Part shown: piece after piece, positions 61,527 through 64,000 of the stretch
Position numbering within the stretch: the first letter of the stretch is position 1
Layout of the letters: each line of letters opens with the position of its first letter
DNA from: Rhodococcus qingshengii JCM 15477
GTDB taxonomy: Bacteria > Actinomycetota > Actinomycetes > Mycobacteriales > Mycobacteriaceae
DNA: 64,000 nucleotides
Direction: 5' to 3'
Assembly (NCBI RefSeq): GCF_023221595.1
Contig: NZ_CP096568.1
Span: 1 to 64,000, forward strand
The notes under the pieces: generated by a model
Told to the model about the DNA's origin: nothing
The model's database searches: none
Seen by the model: only the letters and a program-made list of their open reading frames with translations
Translations under genes and position numbers: made by a program

Positions 61527-62438
61527 TCAGTGACGACCGGGGAGGTCGACCTCATCAGCGGTCTTGTCGTCGCGCAGCCCTCGAAAGGATGGGTGCCGCA
61601 GGCTACCGCCAGTGAACTCCCGGTACTCCACGTCGCACACAAGAACCGGCCTTGACCAGGATGCATTGCGGGTCACAGCTCTCGGCGGCTCGATGGCGAA
61701 CGGGCTGATCGGCTGTTCGAGTTCGACGAGCTTGTCTCGCAGTTCGCGGCGCTGTCGATCGGTCAGGCCCGTCCCAACGTTTCCGATATGGACAAGCGAT
61801 CCGGAATCGTCGTGGGCGCCGAGGATCAACGACCCGACTCCGCCAGCTGCGCCACCCGCTCCAGGGAGGAACCCGCACAATACGGCCTCACAATTAGCTC
61901 TCAACGGGGTCTTCAGCCAGTCCCGAGATCGCTTGCCTGGCTGGTAGATCGAGGAAATATTTTTGGCGACTATACCTTCCAGATGGTGCTTCTTCGCGAC
62001 TTCCAACATGGTCGGTCCGTCGACGTTGAGCCAGTGTGGTGGGACTTTGATGCGCGGATGTTCGAGGCTGAGGTTGGCGAGCGCTTCGCGGCGCTCGAGG
62101 TACGGCAGCTCGGTCGTCGATGTGCCGTCGATGTCGAGGATGTCGAACACATAGTACGAGGTCAGAGCCTCGTTGCGGAGCTGAGCAGTGGGCCGCAGGA
62201 CGTGCATCCGGCGCTGCAACAGGGAGAAGGACGGCACACCGTCGGGTCCGAGTGCGACGATTTCGCCGTCGAGAACGGTTTCGCGGTGATCGAGCACAGA
62301 ACGGAGTGCGTCGAGGATCTCGGGGAACGAGGCGCTGATGTCGTTTCCGTTTCGCGACCACAGCGCCGGATCCTTGGAACCTGTTGTGGCTATTGCCCTT
62401 TGGCCATCCCATTTCGACTCGAATGCCCTTAACTGCAC
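61527..62438 (-). CDS. ATP-dependent DNA ligase, N-terminally short
   Basis: About 303 aa. Nucleotidyltransferase motifs: catalytic Lys in FESKWDGQRAIA (motif I), VLDGEIVALGPDGVPSF (III), HLEGIVAKNISSIYQPGKRS (IV, EGIVAK), DWLKTPLRANCEAVLCGFLP (V, WLK.P), then an OB-fold domain. LigC-type enzymes of actinobacteria have about 15-25 residues more before motif I. GTG 62436-62438 is chosen since homology with the decayed copy at 35745 begins there; a TTG at 62456 is the alternative. Possibly acts in NHEJ-like or base-excision repair if the short N-terminus is tolerated. Confidence 0.82.
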   Translation of the reverse strand: MQLRAFESKWDGQRAIATTGSKDPALWSRNGNDISASFPEILDALRSVLDHRETVLDGEIVALGPDGVPSFSLLQRRMHVLRPTAQLRNEALTSYYVFDILDIDGTSTTELPYLERREALANLSLEHPRIKVPPHWLNVDGPTMLEVAKKHHLEGIVAKNISSIYQPGKRSRDWLKTPLRANCEAVLCGFLPGAGGAAGGVGSLILGAHDDSGSLVHIGNVGTGLTDRQRRELRDKLVELEQPISPFAIEPPRAVTRNASWSRPVLVCDVEYREFTGGSLRHPSFRGLRDDKTADEVDLPGRH

Positions 62439-62475
62439 AAACTGCGAACAGGACAAGTTGTCACGCGTCCGACTG

Positions 62476-62913
62476 TCAAAGTAGCGGCTTGTCGATCTGT
62501 TCGCGGAGGATATCGCCGTGACCCGCGTGCCTGGCGAGCTCTTGGATCATCAGAAGCAGCGTCCATCGCATGCTGACGACCCCTTCTCGGGGAGTGTCCA
62601 TGATGTCGTCGAGGTCGAAACGAGAGGCGATCTCACGTGACCGTCGACTGGCGCGCTCGAACTCGGCGATGACATCCGCCAGCGCCTCGTCGTCGGCAAC
62701 AGCGAAGGTGCCCTCGTCGCGGCGGGAGTATCCATCACACTCAGATTCGCTGAGTCCTGCCCAAAACCGTTGGAACCAGATTCGTTCCGCGGCAGCGGCA
62801 TGCTTGATCAACGAGATCGGTGTCGTCAGCGATAAGACGAGTCGTCGACGAGCGTCGATTTCAGAGAGTCCGCGCACGGTCTCGATCAGCGCTTCGCGGT
62901 TCCGGTCGAGCAT
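62476..62913 (-). CDS. DinB-like / DUF664 family protein
   Basis: 145-aa four-helix protein: MLDRNREALIETVRGLSEID, PISLIKHAAAAERIWFQRFW (first metal His), TLLLMIQELARHAGHGDILR (two further His), the DinB/DUF664 layout. Many actinobacterial members are thought to be mycothiol-dependent S-transferases. Ends 20 bp from the ligase region. ATG 62911-62913; no strong ribosome site seen. Confidence 0.8.
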   Translation of the reverse strand: MLDRNREALIETVRGLSEIDARRRLVLSLTTPISLIKHAAAAERIWFQRFWAGLSESECDGYSRRDEGTFAVADDEALADVIAEFERASRRSREIASRFDLDDIMDTPREGVVSMRWTLLLMIQELARHAGHGDILREQIDKPLL

Positions 62914-63286
62914 GTTCTCAATGATCGATCGCTCCGTGCCGGTAGTAATTATGTTGGTAATAATAGTCTTTCACTCGTTTCAGTCAGGCGGACGGCCAAG
63001 GACCGCCGCTCGCTATCAGTTGGGATGGGTTACGCACAACAGCAACCAAATGCGGGGAGAAGCGAAATGTCCGGCACCGGGAACCGAGCCAGAGAAAGGC
63101 GATGTGATCCGTTTGTCATCAAGGACGATGTGCTTGGGAATGCAAGGATAGGAGCCAGCGTCAACACCGCGGCAAGGTTCTGCAGTCTGCTAGTAGTCTA
63201 TCGCATAATTGCAATTCGGGAGAGGACGACCGCCCGAACCTTGCGCCTGCCAGCGCTTGTCGACACGTCTGACAAGGCGATACCCA
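62914..63286. other. Gene-free stretch
   Basis: No gene recognised; a short AT-rich patch (62940-62970) probably holds the promoter of the DinB-like gene. Confidence 0.45.
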
Positions 63287-64000
63287 TCATGTGTGAGGCT
63301 GAACGGTGTGCGCGACGATGTCCGGGAAGCTGGGCATGTTGAGTTGAACGGCACGACGGGCCCGCCGATCGATGTGGTCCAGTTTTTCCTCGGTTGCCAC
63401 GAGGCTCACGCGGAGTCCTTCTGCTTCGCCGATCCAGCCTTCGCTGTCCGCCTCGGTAATTCGGGCAGTAAGGTTGTCGCGTATCTCGACCAATCGGAAA
63501 CGTTGTGCGGGATCCACACGCAATACGGGGCACCGGATGCAACTGTGTTCGTGTTGGCAGCTGGTGCCGTAGGCGCGGCCGCATTCGCCGAGGGCGAGTT
63601 TACGGCGCTCGAAATGTCCGAGAAACTCATCCCATTCGGCATCTGTCGGGGTGCGGTATTCCTCGCTCGGGCGAAGGGCGCGTCGGCGCGAGATGAAGGC
63701 GCGGTGACCGTTGATCGCTTCCTCCGGGTAGATGGCTTTGTATCCCATGGTTGTGTTGATGTCTTTGTGCCCCAACAGAACTTGAGCTATGTGAGGAGGC
63801 ATGCCGTTCATGATGGCGTCGGTAGCGAAGATTCGGCGCAGATCGTGGGGCTGGAAGTACAGCGGTTCGCCTGCTGCGTCCTTCACTCCTGCCGCATCGA
63901 TGAGTTCGGTCAGTGCATTGCGGATCAAGCCTGCGGATACCGCGCGGTGGTGACCACCGCTTTTCCATTGGAACAAGAGTGGGGCGGGTGCCACCCAGAT
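63287..64000 (-). CDS. Tyrosine recombinase/integrase, C-terminal part (runs off window)
   Basis: At least 238 aa, still open at the window end. Catalytic-domain motifs: HDLRRIFATDAIM (His-x-x-Arg), VLLGHKDINTTMGYKAIYPE (His and nucleophilic Tyr). After the Tyr, an unusual extension of about 150 residues contains GECGRAYGTSCQHEHSCIRC with a Cys/His cluster that may bind zinc, as in the tails of some actinobacterial plasmid/transposon integrases. The N-terminal domain lies outside. It could mark the edge of an integrated element. Confidence 0.85.
   Translation of the reverse strand: MWVAPAPLLFQWKSGGHHRAVSAGLIRNALTELIDAAGVKDAAGEPLYFQPHDLRRIFATDAIMNGMPPHIAQVLLGHKDINTTMGYKAIYPEEAINGHRAFISRRRALRPSEEYRTPTDAEWDEFLGHFERRKLALGECGRAYGTSCQHEHSCIRCPVLRVDPAQRFRLVEIRDNLTARITEADSEGWIGEAEGLRVSLVATEEKLDHIDRRARRAVQLNMPSFPDIVAHTVQPHT

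Noticed and set aside
1..64000. CRISPR array, rRNA genes, prophage structural genes, plasmid replication or conjugation genes
   Set aside because: Looked for regular direct repeats, rRNA-like blocks and characteristic proteins; none seen.

Overview
The window looks like an accessory, catabolic segment of a GC-rich actinobacterium, most likely Rhodococcus or a close relative in the Mycobacteriales. Pointers are strong codon bias to G/C in the third position, frequent GTG/TTG starts with GGAGG-type ribosome sites, a DUF3349 protein, a PAS-ANTAR regulator beside an RsbW/SigF-like pair, and the mix of ring-hydroxylating dioxygenase, extradiol dioxygenase, IclR regulators and insertion-sequence debris typical of Rhodococcus catabolic islands. 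Whether it lies on a chromosome or megaplasmid cannot be told: no replication or conjugation gene and no intact rRNA or tRNA was seen.

Layout. 0-9 kb holds a decayed hypothetical gene, a compact two-gene CBASS anti-phage operon (HNH-SAVED effector plus CD-NTase), several tiny actinobacterial genes, and a stress module (PAS-ANTAR protein, frameshifted RsbW-like anti-sigma factor, SigF-like sigma factor). 9-16 kb holds a divergent HxlR regulator and 14-TM drug exporter, a 44-aa hydrophobic peptide, a decayed permease and an APC permease/DUF1989 operon. 16-37 kb is a broken aromatic-degradation island: 4-oxalocrotonate tautomerase and decarboxylase-like genes, an alpha/beta-hydrolase with no catalytic triad, ferredoxin reductase, IclR regulator, amidase, then (beyond an intact IS630-family element, a TetR regulator, a dead aldehyde dehydrogenase and a catalytically empty thiolase homologue) an AT-richer operon for MCP hydrolase, Rieske ferredoxin, dioxygenase alpha and beta subunits and an extradiol dioxygenase. 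Remnants of IS256, IS110, ISAs1 and IS3 elements, an intact IS3-family element and a decayed DNA-ligase copy surround it.

37-56 kb is a large, apparently intact nitrogen-compound catabolic regulon: ureohydrolase, MFS carrier, creatininase-family amidohydrolase, NCS1 permease, IclR regulator, DAO-type FAD oxidoreductase, RocA-like aldehyde dehydrogenase, DUF1989 protein, N-carbamoylsarcosine-amidase-like hydrolase, class III aminotransferase, NAD-glutamate dehydrogenase, two SDRs and a second MFS paralogue. A 15-bp palindrome of the form G(T/G)GCGC-NNA-GCGCAC recurs immediately upstream of four of its transcription units and in the regulator's divergent promoter region, so I propose it is the operator of the local IclR protein. 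The gene set suggests uptake, hydrolysis and oxidation of a guanidino/ureido/cyclic-amide compound down to glutamate and 2-oxoglutarate; the substrate is unknown.

56-64 kb returns to small accessory genes: a membrane protein, a dead McrC, a DUF1272 fusion, an SRAP peptidase, an ATP-dependent DNA ligase fragment, a DinB-like protein and a tyrosine recombinase that runs off the window. Three items here (a small basic protein, a non-coding repeat and the ligase) have divergent copies at 12.5, 9.1 and 36 kb, so the region has been shaped by duplication and recombination.
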